From positions 248,001 through 312,000 of the forward strand of contig JAIQGG010000002.1 in the NCBI GenBank assembly GCA_020072785.1: 64,000 bases of DNA, in the 5' to 3' direction. The position numbers and the translations under genes were made by a program. Every line of letters starts with the position of its first letter. The first letter of the stretch is position 1. Shown piece after piece: positions 51,602 through 60,849 of this stretch. This DNA comes from Terriglobia bacterium (GTDB lineage: Bacteria; Acidobacteriota; Terriglobia; Acidiferrales; UBA7541). The notes under the pieces were generated by a model. The model was given only the letters and a program-made list of their open reading frames with translations, was not told the origin of the DNA and made no database searches.

Positions 51602-53953
51602 ATGCGCAGAACAGAAGCGGCGCGCTATGCGCGCTGGTCGGCTGGCGTGGCGATGGTTCTGGTGGCCATTACCCTAGGGGTGTATGTGCAGCGCGGCTGG
51701 GTGGCCCGGCGCGAGCGGAGGAAGGCCCCGCCGCCGGCGCCGCCGAGCGTGGAGAAGCAATCCACGGCGCTGACCTTTTCGAAAGTGGAAGGGAACCGCA
51801 CGCTGTTCACGGTGCGGGCATCGCGCTCCACGCAGTTCCGAGGGCGGGCGGAAGACCTCCTGGAAGACGTGCAGATCACGATTTTCGGGCGCAACGGCGA
51901 GCGCCACGACACGATCCACACGCGCAGCTGCCAGTACACCAAGGACGGCGGGAGGATCGCCTGCGCGGGCGAAGTGCAGATGGAGCTGCAGAGCGCCGCG
52001 GACGCGGAGCGCGCGGCGCAGGAGCGGGGAGCGCCGGCCACGCGCACCGTACACGTGGAAACGCGGGGCGTGAGCTTCGACCGCGAGAGCGGGGTGGCGC
52101 GCACGGAGCAGACCGTGAAATTCGCGTTCCCGGACGGGGAGGGGCAGGCGCAGGGGCTGGAGTATCGCTCGGACGAGGGGCTGCTGCGGCTGGAGAAAGA
52201 CGTGCGCCTGCGGGTGAAGCGGTTGGCGGAGGGCCGGGGGAAGGCGGCGGGCGTGGCGGGCGAGGAAGTGAACCTCACGGGAGCGAGCCTGGAATACCGG
52301 CGGGAGCAGCGGGTGATGAAGCTGGGCGGGCCGGTGCACGCTGTGTCGGAAGCTGCGGAACTGGCGGCGGGAGAGATGACGCTGGAGTTGGACGCGAATT
52401 ACCGCGCGCAGCGGCTGGTGGCGAAGGCGGGAGCGGCCAGCGGCGCGCGGCCGGAGGTGCGCGCGCAGCGCAGGGGCGGAGCGGGGCGGGTTTCCGCGGA
52501 CGAGATGGTCGCGGAGTTGGATGCCGGCGGGGCAGTTCGCCAGGTGCAGGGAACGGGGCAGGTGCAGGGGGAATTCTTGAATGGGGCGGTGGCGACGACA
52601 CTGGCCGCGCAGCACGTGGCCTTGGAATTTGCCGGGCGCAGCGCGGAGCCGCAGCAGTTGACGGCCACGGGCGCGGTGCAGGCGGAAACGCGCGCGGCGC
52701 GGCCAGGCGGCGCCGGGGAGACGCTGCGGCGGCTGCAGAGCGAGGCGGTGCGATTGAAATTCGCGCGGCGCGGCGCCAAAGGCGGGGCGCGCCTGGAGAG
52801 CGCGGAGACCCTGGCGCCGGGATCACTGGAGTGGGTTGACCGCTTTGCGGTCACACCTGGAGAAGAAAGCGGCGCGGGGCAGAGCGCGATGCGGCTGCAG
52901 GCGGAGCACATTCAGCTTGCGCTGCTGCCGAACGGACGCGCGGGCGAGGCCCTGGCGCGGGGGAACGTGCAAATCCAGCGGACGCTGCCGGGCCGGCCGG
53001 AGGAGACCAGCACGGCGCGGGAGGGCACGGCGCGCTTCGACGCGCAGGGCGACTGGACGGAGATGACGCTGCGGGGGGACGTGAAGGTGCGCGCCGGGGA
53101 GCGGCGCGGGCAGGCGGATACGGCAGTGTTCGTGCGGGCGGCGCAGACGGCGCAGCTGAGCGGAAACGCGCTGGTGAGCGATGCGGGAACGCGCACCACG
53201 GCGCACACGATTACCTTTTACCAAACCACGGGCGAGATTCTTGCGGAGGGCGGGGTGCGCTCGACGGATCTGGCGCCCCGCGGCGGGGCTGTGCAACTGG
53301 CTCCGGTGCCGGCGAATCTCTCGGCGGAGCGGTTGCAGGCCAATGCGCAGACGGGGCGGGCGGTCTACTCCGGGCACGCGCGGCTGTGGCAGGGCGATTC
53401 GGTGCTGGAGGCGGACAGGATCGAGATGCTGCGCAATGAGCGGGTGCTGAACGCGAGTGGAAACGTGCGCGCGGTCTTTCCTCAGACGGCGGCGGCACCG
53501 GGCGCGGCCGGGAGCCGGGCGCAGGGCGCGGGACGCGGCGGGCCGGCGCTGTGGCACGTGCAAGCCGGGACGCTGAGCTACCGCGAAGCGGAGAGCCGGG
53601 CGCGGTTGGAGGGCCAGGTGCTGGCGCAATCGGCGGGGCAGAGCATCCGCGCGGCGGCGCTGGACCTGGAATTCCGGCGCGGGGCGAACGGCGGGGCGCA
53701 GCAACTGAGCCGCGCGGTGGGCACCGGCGGGGTAACCGTGGCCCAGGATGGGCGGCGGGGCACCGCGGAGCGCGCGGAGTACAGCGTGAAGGAGGGGAAG
53801 TTCGTGCTTTCCGGGGGGAATCCGACGCTGTACGACGAGGCCAGCGGCACCACGACGGGGCGTCAATTGACCTTCTTTCTAGCGGATGATACGATCATCG
53901 TGGACTCAGAAAAAGGAACGCGCACGCTGACGAAGCACCGAGTCGAGAAATGA
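51602..53953 (+). CDS. LptC-LptA-type LPS export protein (fusion)
   Basis: A 783-residue protein with one N-terminal transmembrane anchor (residues 11-33, WSAGVAMVLVAITLGVYVQ). An LptC-like beta-jellyroll follows and then several OstA/LptA-like beta repeats (for example DADTAVF-type RRGQADTAVFVRAAQTAQLSG, VLEADRIEMLRNERVLNASG, YRRE...MKLGGPVHA). It should form the periplasmic bridge that carries LPS from the LptB2FG transporter outward. The start ATG 51602 excludes a repeat-derived upstream frame. Residues 412-419 (VDRFAVTP) are encoded by a GACCGC repeat. The gene lies six bases before lptB. Confidence 0.8.
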   Translation: MRRTEAARYARWSAGVAMVLVAITLGVYVQRGWVARRERRKAPPPAPPSVEKQSTALTFSKVEGNRTLFTVRASRSTQFRGRAEDLLEDVQITIFGRNGERHDTIHTRSCQYTKDGGRIACAGEVQMELQSAADAERAAQERGAPATRTVHVETRGVSFDRESGVARTEQTVKFAFPDGEGQAQGLEYRSDEGLLRLEKDVRLRVKRLAEGRGKAAGVAGEEVNLTGASLEYRREQRVMKLGGPVHAVSEAAELAAGEMTLELDANYRAQRLVAKAGAASGARPEVRAQRRGGAGRVSADEMVAELDAGGAVRQVQGTGQVQGEFLNGAVATTLAAQHVALEFAGRSAEPQQLTATGAVQAETRAARPGGAGETLRRLQSEAVRLKFARRGAKGGARLESAETLAPGSLEWVDRFAVTPGEESGAGQSAMRLQAEHIQLALLPNGRAGEALARGNVQIQRTLPGRPEETSTAREGTARFDAQGDWTEMTLRGDVKVRAGERRGQADTAVFVRAAQTAQLSGNALVSDAGTRTTAHTITFYQTTGEILAEGGVRSTDLAPRGGAVQLAPVPANLSAERLQANAQTGRAVYSGHARLWQGDSVLEADRIEMLRNERVLNASGNVRAVFPQTAAAPGAAGSRAQGAGRGGPALWHVQAGTLSYREAESRARLEGQVLAQSAGQSIRAAALDLEFRRGANGGAQQLSRAVGTGGVTVAQDGRRGTAERAEYSVKEGKFVLSGGNPTLYDEASGTTTGRQLTFFLADDTIIVDSEKGTRTLTKHRVEK
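52835..52856 (+). repeat. GACCGC/GCGGTC palindromic repeat, copy 6, inside the lptC/lptA-like gene
   Basis: GTTGACCGC, TTT, GCGGTCACAC at 52835-52856. It keeps the reading frame and encodes VDRFAVTP within a low-complexity loop between beta repeats. Confidence 0.85.
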
Positions 53954-53959
53954 CGAGGT

Positions 53960-54685
53960 ATGCTGAAGCTTCAGGCCGCCGATATCAGCAAGACGTATCG
54001 TGGACGGAAGGTCGTTGACGACGTTGAGCTGGAGATCGGTCAGGGTGAAGTCGTCGGGCTTCTGGGACCTAACGGCGCAGGAAAGACCACTACTTTCTAC
54101 ATCCTCGTGGGTCTCACGCGGCCCGATTCCGGCCGAGTTCTCCTGAACGGCAGCGAGATCACGGACCTCCCCATGTATCTCCGGGCCCGCAGTGGAATCA
54201 GCTATCTCCCCCAGGAACCTTCGGTGTTTCGCCAGCTGACTTGTGAAGAGAACCTGCTGGCGGTGCTGGAGACGCTGCCCCTGACGCCGGAGCAGCAGCG
54301 GGACCGCCTGGAGGAGCTGTTGATGCAGATGGGGCTGGAGACAGTGCGGACGAACAAGGCCTACTCGCTGTCGGGCGGGGAGCGGCGGAGGCTGGAGATC
54401 GCGCGGTCGCTGACCCTGCAGCCGTCCTTCATTCTGCTGGACGAGCCGTTTTCAGGGATCGACCCGCTGACGGTGAAGGATCTGCAGGAGATCATCCGCG
54501 GGCTGAGCCGCATGGGGATCGGCGTGCTAATCACCGATCACAACGTCCGGGAAACATTAAACGTCACGGATCGCGCATACATCCTGAATCATGGCAGAAT
54601 CTTTAGAGCGGGCACTCCGGAAGTGCTGAGCACGGACCCGGAAGTGCGCCGCGTATACCTGGGAGATCATTTCCGCCTGAACTAG
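53960..54685 (+). CDS. lptB: LPS export ABC transporter ATPase
   Basis: A 241-residue ATPase: Walker [11 protein letters not shown], signature [15 protein letters not shown], Walker [13 protein letters not shown], switch [10 protein letters not shown]. The ending and length match LptB, and the neighbour on the 5' side is lptC/lptA-like. It drives LPS extraction from the inner membrane with LptFG. Followed after 30 bases by rpoN, the usual order. Confidence 0.95.
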   Translation: MLKLQAADISKTYRGRKVVDDVELEIGQGEVVGLLGPNGAGKTTTFYILVGLTRPDSGRVLLNGSEITDLPMYLRARSGISYLPQEPSVFRQLTCEENLLAVLETLPLTPEQQRDRLEELLMQMGLETVRTNKAYSLSGGERRRLEIARSLTLQPSFILLDEPFSGIDPLTVKDLQEIIRGLSRMGIGVLITDHNVRETLNVTDRAYILNHGRIFRAGTPEVLSTDPEVRRVYLGDHFRLN

Positions 54686-54715
54686 CGGTGCGGGGTTCGC
54701 GGCGGAGAGCGAAAC

Positions 54716-56158
54716 ATGAGCTGGCAAGGACTCAAGCTCAATCTGAGGCTGGCGCAGAAGCAGATTCTGACGCCCGGTCTGGTACAGATGGTGAGCGTGC
54801 TCGCGCTCAACCGCCTGGAGCTCCGCGAGATGATCAACCAGGAGATGGTGGAAAATCCCGTCCTGGAAGAGCTGAGCGAAGAGCCTACGGTCTCCGACAA
54901 CTACAGCGATGAAACCTTCCTGAAAGCCGAAACCGAAAAGATTCCGGAAAAAGAAGCGGCGAACCCTTTTGATGAATTCGACGTGGGCAGCTTTTTCAAC
55001 CAGTACCTGGATAGCGGTGGCGACGGCGGGCAATCGCAGGAGCGCGAAGTCTCCGAGCGGCCCTCCTTCGAGAAGTTCCTCTCCTCGCCGACCGGGCTGA
55101 CCGAACATCTGACTTGGCAACTGAGCGTGACCATCTGCTCGGAGAGCGTCTGCGAGATCGCCGAGAGCATTATCGGCAACCTGGACGAAAACGGCTACCT
55201 GATGGCGACGCTCGAAGAGCTGGCGCAGGAGGGCCAGTATTCTCTGGAGGATATTGAGGACGCGCTGGCGGTGGTGCAGGAGTTCGACCCCCTGGGAGTG
55301 GGCGCGCGGGACCTGCGGGAATGCCTGCTCATGCAGCTGAAGACCCTGGACCCGCAGAACACGCTGGCGCAGCAGATCGTCGCGGAGCACCTGAAGTTCG
55401 TGCAGGCCAACCAGCTGAAGGAGATCGCGCGCGCGCTGAACCGTCCGGTGGAAGTGGTGAAGCACGCCGTGGACGTGATCAAGAAGTGCGATCCGCGGCC
55501 GGGGCTGCGCTACAACAAGACCGAGCCGCGGCTGGTGGAGCCGGACGTTTACTTCCGGAAAGTGGACGACCAGTGGCAGGTGTTCCTGAACGAGGACGAC
55601 ATGCCGCAACTGCGGCTGAGCCCGACCTACCGGCGGCTGCTGGCGCGGGACGCGGCGGACCGCGACGTGCGCAATTACGTGAAAGAGCGCTTCACGGCCG
55701 CGATCCAGCTGCTGAAGAACATCGAACAGCGCAAGCACACGATCCTGCGCGTGTGCCAGTCGATCATCGCGCGGCAGGGCGAATATCTGGACCACGGACC
55801 GGACGCCCTAAAGCCGATGATGATCAAAGAGGTTGCGGAAGAGGTGGGCGTGCACCCCTCGACGGTGAGCCGTGCGGTGGCCAGCAAGTACGCGCACACG
55901 TCGCAGGGCGTGATCGAGCTGCGCTCGTTTTTCTCCGAGTCCGTGAACGGGCCGGAGGGCGGCGGGATGTCGCTGCTGACGCTGAAGCGCGTGGTGAAGA
56001 AGATGATCGAGGAAGAAGATACGGCCAAGCCCCTGACCGACGACCAGATCGCGAAGAAGCTGGAAGAAAACGGCATTCGCGTGACGCGGCGCACGGTGGC
56101 CAAATACCGCGAAGACATGCGCATCCCCAGCACCCACCAACGCCGGGTGAAGGCCTAG
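54716..56158 (+). CDS. rpoN: RNA polymerase sigma-54 factor
   Basis: A 480-residue sigma54. Region I is Gln/Leu-rich (LRLAQKQILTPGLVQMVSVL), region II is acidic, and region III ends with the HTH and the RpoN box region (TRRTVAKYREDMRIPST). GGAGAG lies about six bases upstream of the ATG. It is the partner for the NtrC-type activator at 16784. The hpf and ptsN genes that often follow rpoN are absent; rapZ follows 13 bases later. Confidence 0.96.
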   Translation: MSWQGLKLNLRLAQKQILTPGLVQMVSVLALNRLELREMINQEMVENPVLEELSEEPTVSDNYSDETFLKAETEKIPEKEAANPFDEFDVGSFFNQYLDSGGDGGQSQEREVSERPSFEKFLSSPTGLTEHLTWQLSVTICSESVCEIAESIIGNLDENGYLMATLEELAQEGQYSLEDIEDALAVVQEFDPLGVGARDLRECLLMQLKTLDPQNTLAQQIVAEHLKFVQANQLKEIARALNRPVEVVKHAVDVIKKCDPRPGLRYNKTEPRLVEPDVYFRKVDDQWQVFLNEDDMPQLRLSPTYRRLLARDAADRDVRNYVKERFTAAIQLLKNIEQRKHTILRVCQSIIARQGEYLDHGPDALKPMMIKEVAEEVGVHPSTVSRAVASKYAHTSQGVIELRSFFSESVNGPEGGGMSLLTLKRVVKKMIEEEDTAKPLTDDQIAKKLEENGIRVTRRTVAKYREDMRIPSTHQRRVKA

Positions 56159-56171
56159 GCGCGGCGGCTCC

Positions 56172-57047
56172 GTGAAACGCGCGCCGACCCACGAAGCCCG
56201 CCAGCTGGTCATCCTCACCGGCCTCTCCGGTTCCGGGAAAAGCACGGTCTTGCGGGCGTTCGAAGATATGGGTTTCTACTGCGTGGACAATCTGCCGGTG
56301 GAGCTCATTCCGACGTTTGCGGAGCTGCACGCGCAGGGGGGCGGGGAATTCAGCCGTGCGGCGCTGCTGGTGGACGCGCGGGAAGGCGCGCAGCTGGAAA
56401 AGCTGCCGCCGCTGTACCGCAAGCTGAAGCGCGAGCATCCGGTGACCCTGGTGTTCATCGAAGCGAGCGAGGACGCGCTGCTGCGGCGCTACAGCGAGAC
56501 GCGGCGGCCGCATCCGCTGGGCAAGGATTCTTCGGTGCGCGAAAGCCTGAAGCGCGAGCGGACTATGGTGGACCCGATCCGCAAGATGTCGGATGTGGTC
56601 ATTGATACGTCGCGGTTCAACGTCCACGAACTGCGGCAATTCATCACCAAGCGGTTCAAGACGGCCGAGCACCAGCCCCTGCTAGTGTCGTTGGTGAGTT
56701 TCGGATACCGCTATGGGCTGCCGACGGACGCGGATCTGGTTTTTGACGTGCGCTTTCTGCCGAACCCGCATTTCGTGGCGACCCTGCGGCGGTTTTCCGG
56801 GCGCGCTCCCAAGGTGGTGCGCTACCTGAAGTCGTTTCCGCAGACGGGGGAGTTTCTGCGGCGGATCGAAGGACTGCTGACTTACCTGATCCCCCACTAC
56901 ATCCGCGAGGGAAAAAGTTATCTGACCATCGCCATCGGCTGCACGGGAGGCCGGCACCGCTCGGTGATGCTGGCGGAAGCGATGCGCAAGGCGCTGGCGA
57001 AGCGCGGATTCGAGACCAAGGTCGTGCATCGCGATGTGGAGAAGTAG
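56172..57047 (+). CDS. rapZ: RNase adapter/nucleotide-binding protein RapZ
   Basis: A 291-residue P-loop protein: Walker A GLSGSGKST, the conserved FYCVDNLP, SFGYRYGLP, DVRFLPNPH and IGCTGGRHRSV motifs. RapZ (YvbJ/YvcJ) in Enterobacteria controls glmS mRNA via a small RNA; elsewhere the role is less clear. The GTG start at 56172 is 13 bases after rpoN. Part of the housekeeping operon. Confidence 0.95.
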   Translation: MKRAPTHEARQLVILTGLSGSGKSTVLRAFEDMGFYCVDNLPVELIPTFAELHAQGGGEFSRAALLVDAREGAQLEKLPPLYRKLKREHPVTLVFIEASEDALLRRYSETRRPHPLGKDSSVRESLKRERTMVDPIRKMSDVVIDTSRFNVHELRQFITKRFKTAEHQPLLVSLVSFGYRYGLPTDADLVFDVRFLPNPHFVATLRRFSGRAPKVVRYLKSFPQTGEFLRRIEGLLTYLIPHYIREGKSYLTIAIGCTGGRHRSVMLAEAMRKALAKRGFETKVVHRDVEK

Positions 57048-57167
57048 GCGGGGCGTCTCGCGCCACGCCCTCGGGAGACGCGCCGGGACCCCGGGGAAAC
57101 TTGACAGGCCGCAGCGCGGCGCATAGCGTACCAATTGCGAATTTCCGGGGAAGAGAAAGGCGAGGGC

Positions 57168-59039
57168 TTGCTGGTTTCACCCCAATTGCGCCGGTTGTTG
57201 AGTTATGTGCGGCCGTACCTGGTGCGCATGTCGCTGGGCGTGGTGTTGCTGGCGTTCGTGGCCCTGGCCGAAGGGCTCATCGCCCTGCTGCTCCGGCCGG
57301 GGATTGACCAGGTGCTGAAGCCGAATCTGTCCGTGTCCAGCGTGCCGCTGGTGACCATCCCGTGGTCCCACAAGGTGATTTACCTGAACCACTTTTTTCC
57401 GCCGAGCATTCACAATGTGTGGACGATTTTCGCGATCAGCCTGGTCATTCTCTCCGTCGCCAAGGCCGTCGCCGAATATCTGGGCGCGACGCAGATTCAA
57501 TACGTGGGCCACGCGGCGGTGACCGATTTGCGCAATGCGGTGTACGCCAGGATCATCCGCCAGCCGATCGGCTTCTTCCAGCACAATCCGACGGGGCGGG
57601 TGCTTTCGACGACCATCAACGACGTGGAGCGAACGCGGATCGCCCTGTCGGAATATCTGGCCGACCTCTTCCAGAAGGGCTTCACCTTCCTGGTGTTCGT
57701 CGCCGTGCTGCTGGTGGTGAACTGGAAGATGGCGCTCTGCGCGGCGGTGCTGCTGCCCCTCGTGGTGCTGCCGGTGAACAAGTTCGGCCGGAAGATCCGG
57801 CGCTCGGCGGAGAAGAGCCAGACGCGGCTGGGAGACCTCAGCCAGATCCTGCAGGAAACGGTGAGCGGGAACCGGATCGTGAAAGCCTTCGGGATGGAGG
57901 AGTTCGAAATCAGGAAATTCCGCGAAGCGGCGCGGCGGCTGCTGCGGGAGAGCATGCGCTGGGTGCGGGCCGCGGTGATTACCTCGCCTCTGATGGACCT
58001 GCTGGGCGCGGTGGTCATCCCCCTGATCCTGCTCTATGCGCGGGACCAGATCCGGCATCAGGTGATGACCGAGGGACAGTTTTTCGTGTTTCTGTATGCC
58101 ATGTTCAACGCCTACATGCCGGTGAAGCGCATGGGCTACGTCTATCAGCAGTTCCAGGCGGCGCAGGGCGCGAGCACCCAGGTGTTCGCGTATCTGGACC
58201 GCGAAGAGGAAGTGCACGAGGCGGCCGGGGCGCGCCAACTGGAGACGTTCTCGGGTGAGATTGAGTTCGACGATGTAGGGTTTGCCTACGAACAAACACC
58301 GGTGCTGCGGGGGATCAGCTTCCGCACGCGCAAGGGCGAGGTGATCGCCCTGGTGGGGTCGAGCGGGGCAGGGAAGACCACGCTGGTGAATTTGCTGCCG
58401 CGCTTCCACGACGTGACCAGCGGAGCAGTGCGCATCGACGGGGTAGATGTGCGGGAACTGTCGCTACGCTCGCTGCGCAGCCAGATCGCCATAGTGACGC
58501 AGGAGAACATCCTGTTTCACGACACCGTGTGGAACAACATTTGTTACGGGCAGACCAACGTGGAGGAAGCGCGGGTGGTGGCGGCGGCGCAGGCGGCGCT
58601 GGCCCACGATTTCATTCTGGAGCTGCCCCAGGGGTACCATACCGTGCTGGGCGAACGCGGTCAGAGATTGAGCGGGGGGCAGCGGCAGCGCATCGCCATC
58701 GCGCGGGCCATCTTGAAGGATTCGCCGATTCTCATACTGGATGAAGCGACGTCGGAGCTGGATTCGGAGTCGGAGCGGCTGGTGCAGGCGGCGCTGAGCA
58801 ACCTCATGGTGGGGCGCACGGCGTTTGTGATCGCGCACCGCCTGGCGACGATCCGGCGGGCGGACCGCATCCTGGTGCTGGAAGACGGGCAGATCCGGGA
58901 AACCGGCACGCACGGGGATCTGCTGACGCGCGGCGGGCTGTATGCGCGGCTCTACGATTTGCAATTTGCGGATGACGAGAGCCTCGCGCCGGCGCGAGCG
59001 GAAAACGGACAGTTGCGGGAGCCAGCGAGCCAATCATGA
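57168..59039 (+). CDS. msbA: MsbA-like lipid exporter ABC transporter
   Basis: A 623-residue half transporter: six transmembrane helices (about residues 5-315), then the nucleotide-binding domain with Walker A GSSGAGKTT, LSGGQRQRIAIARAI, Walker B ILILDEATSELD, and a switch in IAHRLATIRRADRI. MsbA flips lipid A-core across the inner membrane, feeding the Lpt system encoded upstream. Start chosen at TTG 57168 (LVSPQLRRLLSYVRPYL), preceded by AAAGG; a TTG at 57135 is in frame but lacks a ribosome site. It overlaps yicC by four bases. Confidence 0.9.
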   Translation: MLVSPQLRRLLSYVRPYLVRMSLGVVLLAFVALAEGLIALLLRPGIDQVLKPNLSVSSVPLVTIPWSHKVIYLNHFFPPSIHNVWTIFAISLVILSVAKAVAEYLGATQIQYVGHAAVTDLRNAVYARIIRQPIGFFQHNPTGRVLSTTINDVERTRIALSEYLADLFQKGFTFLVFVAVLLVVNWKMALCAAVLLPLVVLPVNKFGRKIRRSAEKSQTRLGDLSQILQETVSGNRIVKAFGMEEFEIRKFREAARRLLRESMRWVRAAVITSPLMDLLGAVVIPLILLYARDQIRHQVMTEGQFFVFLYAMFNAYMPVKRMGYVYQQFQAAQGASTQVFAYLDREEEVHEAAGARQLETFSGEIEFDDVGFAYEQTPVLRGISFRTRKGEVIALVGSSGAGKTTLVNLLPRFHDVTSGAVRIDGVDVRELSLRSLRSQIAIVTQENILFHDTVWNNICYGQTNVEEARVVAAAQAALAHDFILELPQGYHTVLGERGQRLSGGQRQRIAIARAILKDSPILILDEATSELDSESERLVQAALSNLMVGRTAFVIAHRLATIRRADRILVLEDGQIRETGTHGDLLTRGGLYARLYDLQFADDESLAPARAENGQLREPASQS

Positions 59040-59974
59040 GTGCAAACCGGGAAACGGCAGGGCGGATGCAGGAATGCGTATCGATGACGGGCTTTGCCAT
59101 GGCCCGCGGCGAATACCAGGGCTGGGCCCTGCGCATGAGCGTGAAGAGCGTGAATCACCGGTTTTTGGACGTGAAGCTGCGCCTGCCGGAGGGATTCGAT
59201 CTCTACGAAGCGAAGCTGCGCCAAGCGGTGCGGGAAAAGATTCAACGGGGGCACGTGGAGGTATACGTGAATATGGAGCCGAGCGGGGCGGCGCCGCTGC
59301 AGATCAATCAGGAACTGGCGCGGGCCTTTCTGCATGCGGCAGAGGAGCTGCGGCGACAGACCCAGGGGCCGAGCGGAGTGGACGTGATCGCACTGCTGCG
59401 CCTGCCAGGAGTGGTGATGGGCGTGGCGCCGGCGGTGCCGGAAACGGAAGAAGAGCAGGAACGCATGGGCGGCGCCCTGGTGGCCTGCCTCACGGAGGCC
59501 CTGGGGAAGCTCGTGGAGATGCGCCGGATCGAAGGGCGGCATCTGGTGGAAGAGTTGCGCGCGCGGCTGGCGCGCATCGCCGAGCAGGCCGCGCAGATCC
59601 GGGAACTGGCGGTGAAGGTGCAGCCGGCGTTTCACCGGCGGCTGGAAACGCGGCTGAAGGAACTGCTCAGCGGGTCGGGGCTGGAGCCGGCGCGCATCGC
59701 GCAGGAAGCGGCGCTGCTGGCGGAGCGCAGCGACGTAAGCGAGGAACTGGACCGGCTGCGCAGTCATCTGACACAATTCGCGCAGCTCCTGGACAGCGGC
59801 GGGGAAGCCGGCAAGAAGCTCGATTTCCTGCTGCAGGAGATGCACCGCGAGGCCAACACCCTGCTTTCGAAGACCCCGGGCGCGGAAAGCGAAGGACTGG
59901 CCATCACCGGGCTGGCGCTGGAGGTCAAGTCGGAGATTGAAAAGCTGCGCGAACAGGTGCAGAACATCGAATGA
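59036..59974 (+). CDS. yicC: YicC/YloC-family endoribonuclease
   Basis: A 312-residue YicC protein, which has been shown in E. coli to act in RNA degradation. Seen: MTGFAMARGEY, SVNHRFLDVKLRLPEG, REKIQRGHVEVYV and the C-terminal LDFLLQEMHREANTLLSK signature. Overlap ATGA with msbA at the start and with gmk at the end (59971-59974). The trio yicC-gmk-rpoZ is a widely conserved order. Confidence 0.95.
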   Translation: MSANRETAGRMQECVSMTGFAMARGEYQGWALRMSVKSVNHRFLDVKLRLPEGFDLYEAKLRQAVREKIQRGHVEVYVNMEPSGAAPLQINQELARAFLHAAEELRRQTQGPSGVDVIALLRLPGVVMGVAPAVPETEEEQERMGGALVACLTEALGKLVEMRRIEGRHLVEELRARLARIAEQAAQIRELAVKVQPAFHRRLETRLKELLSGSGLEPARIAQEAALLAERSDVSEELDRLRSHLTQFAQLLDSGGEAGKKLDFLLQEMHREANTLLSKTPGAESEGLAITGLALEVKSEIEKLREQVQNIE

Positions 59975-60609
59975 GCGCGGGGAGCCAGGTCGAGCCGATG
60001 GTGCTGATCGTGTCGGGTCCTTCGGGATCGGGAAAATCTACACTGGTGCAGCGCATCCTGGAGCTGGAAGATACGATGCCCTCGATCTCCTGCACGACGC
60101 GCCCCCGGCGCGCGACCGAGAGCAGCGGGAAGTGCTATGATTTTATTGGAGAAGCCGAGTTTGAGGCCATGGTCCGGCGCGGCGAATTTCTTGAGTACGC
60201 GCGGGTCTTCGGCAAGCACTCCTACGGCACGCCGCGCAAGTGGCTCGAGAAGTCGCGGGCGACGCGCAAGGACCTGGTGCTGGAGATTGACGTGCAAGGC
60301 GCGGCGCAGGTGAAGGAGAAGCTGCCGGAAGCGGTGGCCATCTTTATCTTGCCGCCGTCGCGGGAAGAGTTGGAGCGGCGGCTGCGCAGCCGGGGGCAGG
60401 ATTCCGAAGACGAAATCCGGCGGCGGCTGGGGCAGGCGCGGGATGAGATTCAGGCGTTCGGCCGGTATTATGATTATTGCGTGGTGAATGACGACGTGGA
60501 GCGCGCGGGACGCGAAGTGCAGGCCATCGTAGTGGCGCTGCGCTGTGCCAGCGCGCGCAACCGCGTCCGGGTTCAAGAGCTTCTTGCCTCGTTCGGAGGG
60601 AAAGATTGA
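59971..60609 (+). CDS. gmk: Guanylate kinase
   Basis: A 212-residue GMP kinase: P-loop GPSGSGKST, GMP-binding TTRPRRATESSGKCYDFI, YGTPRKWLE, and LEIDVQGAAQVKEKLP. It converts GMP to GDP. Coupled to yicC (4-base overlap) and rpoZ (one base gap). Confidence 0.97.
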   Translation: MSAGSQVEPMVLIVSGPSGSGKSTLVQRILELEDTMPSISCTTRPRRATESSGKCYDFIGEAEFEAMVRRGEFLEYARVFGKHSYGTPRKWLEKSRATRKDLVLEIDVQGAAQVKEKLPEAVAIFILPPSREELERRLRSRGQDSEDEIRRRLGQARDEIQAFGRYYDYCVVNDDVERAGREVQAIVVALRCASARNRVRVQELLASFGGKD

Positions 60610-60610
60610 G

Positions 60611-60832
60611 ATGAGCGCGCAGTCCAAAGCACCAGAAAGCAAGTTTGCCTATGTCGTCATCGCGGCACGCCGCGCGCGCCAGCTCATGGCCGGCGCCCCG
60701 CCGCTCCTGGATAATCCCCACACGCAGAAGGCGACGCGCGTCGCCCTGGAAGAACTCGATCACGGTCTGCTGGAGTTCGAACTGCCGGAAGTTCCGGCAG
60801 AAGATGACAAGGAAAGCAAGCGCCGGAAGTAG
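60611..60832 (+). CDS. rpoZ: RNA polymerase omega subunit
   Basis: A 73-residue protein starting at ATG 60611, one base after the gmk stop codon. The core matches omega (KFAYVVIAARRARQLMAGA, ATRVALEELDHGLLEFEL). It helps assemble the beta' subunit of RNA polymerase. Position after gmk is diagnostic. Confidence 0.9.
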   Translation: MSAQSKAPESKFAYVVIAARRARQLMAGAPPLLDNPHTQKATRVALEELDHGLLEFELPEVPAEDDKESKRRK

Positions 60833-60849
60833 CCGCGCGCGGAGGCGGG

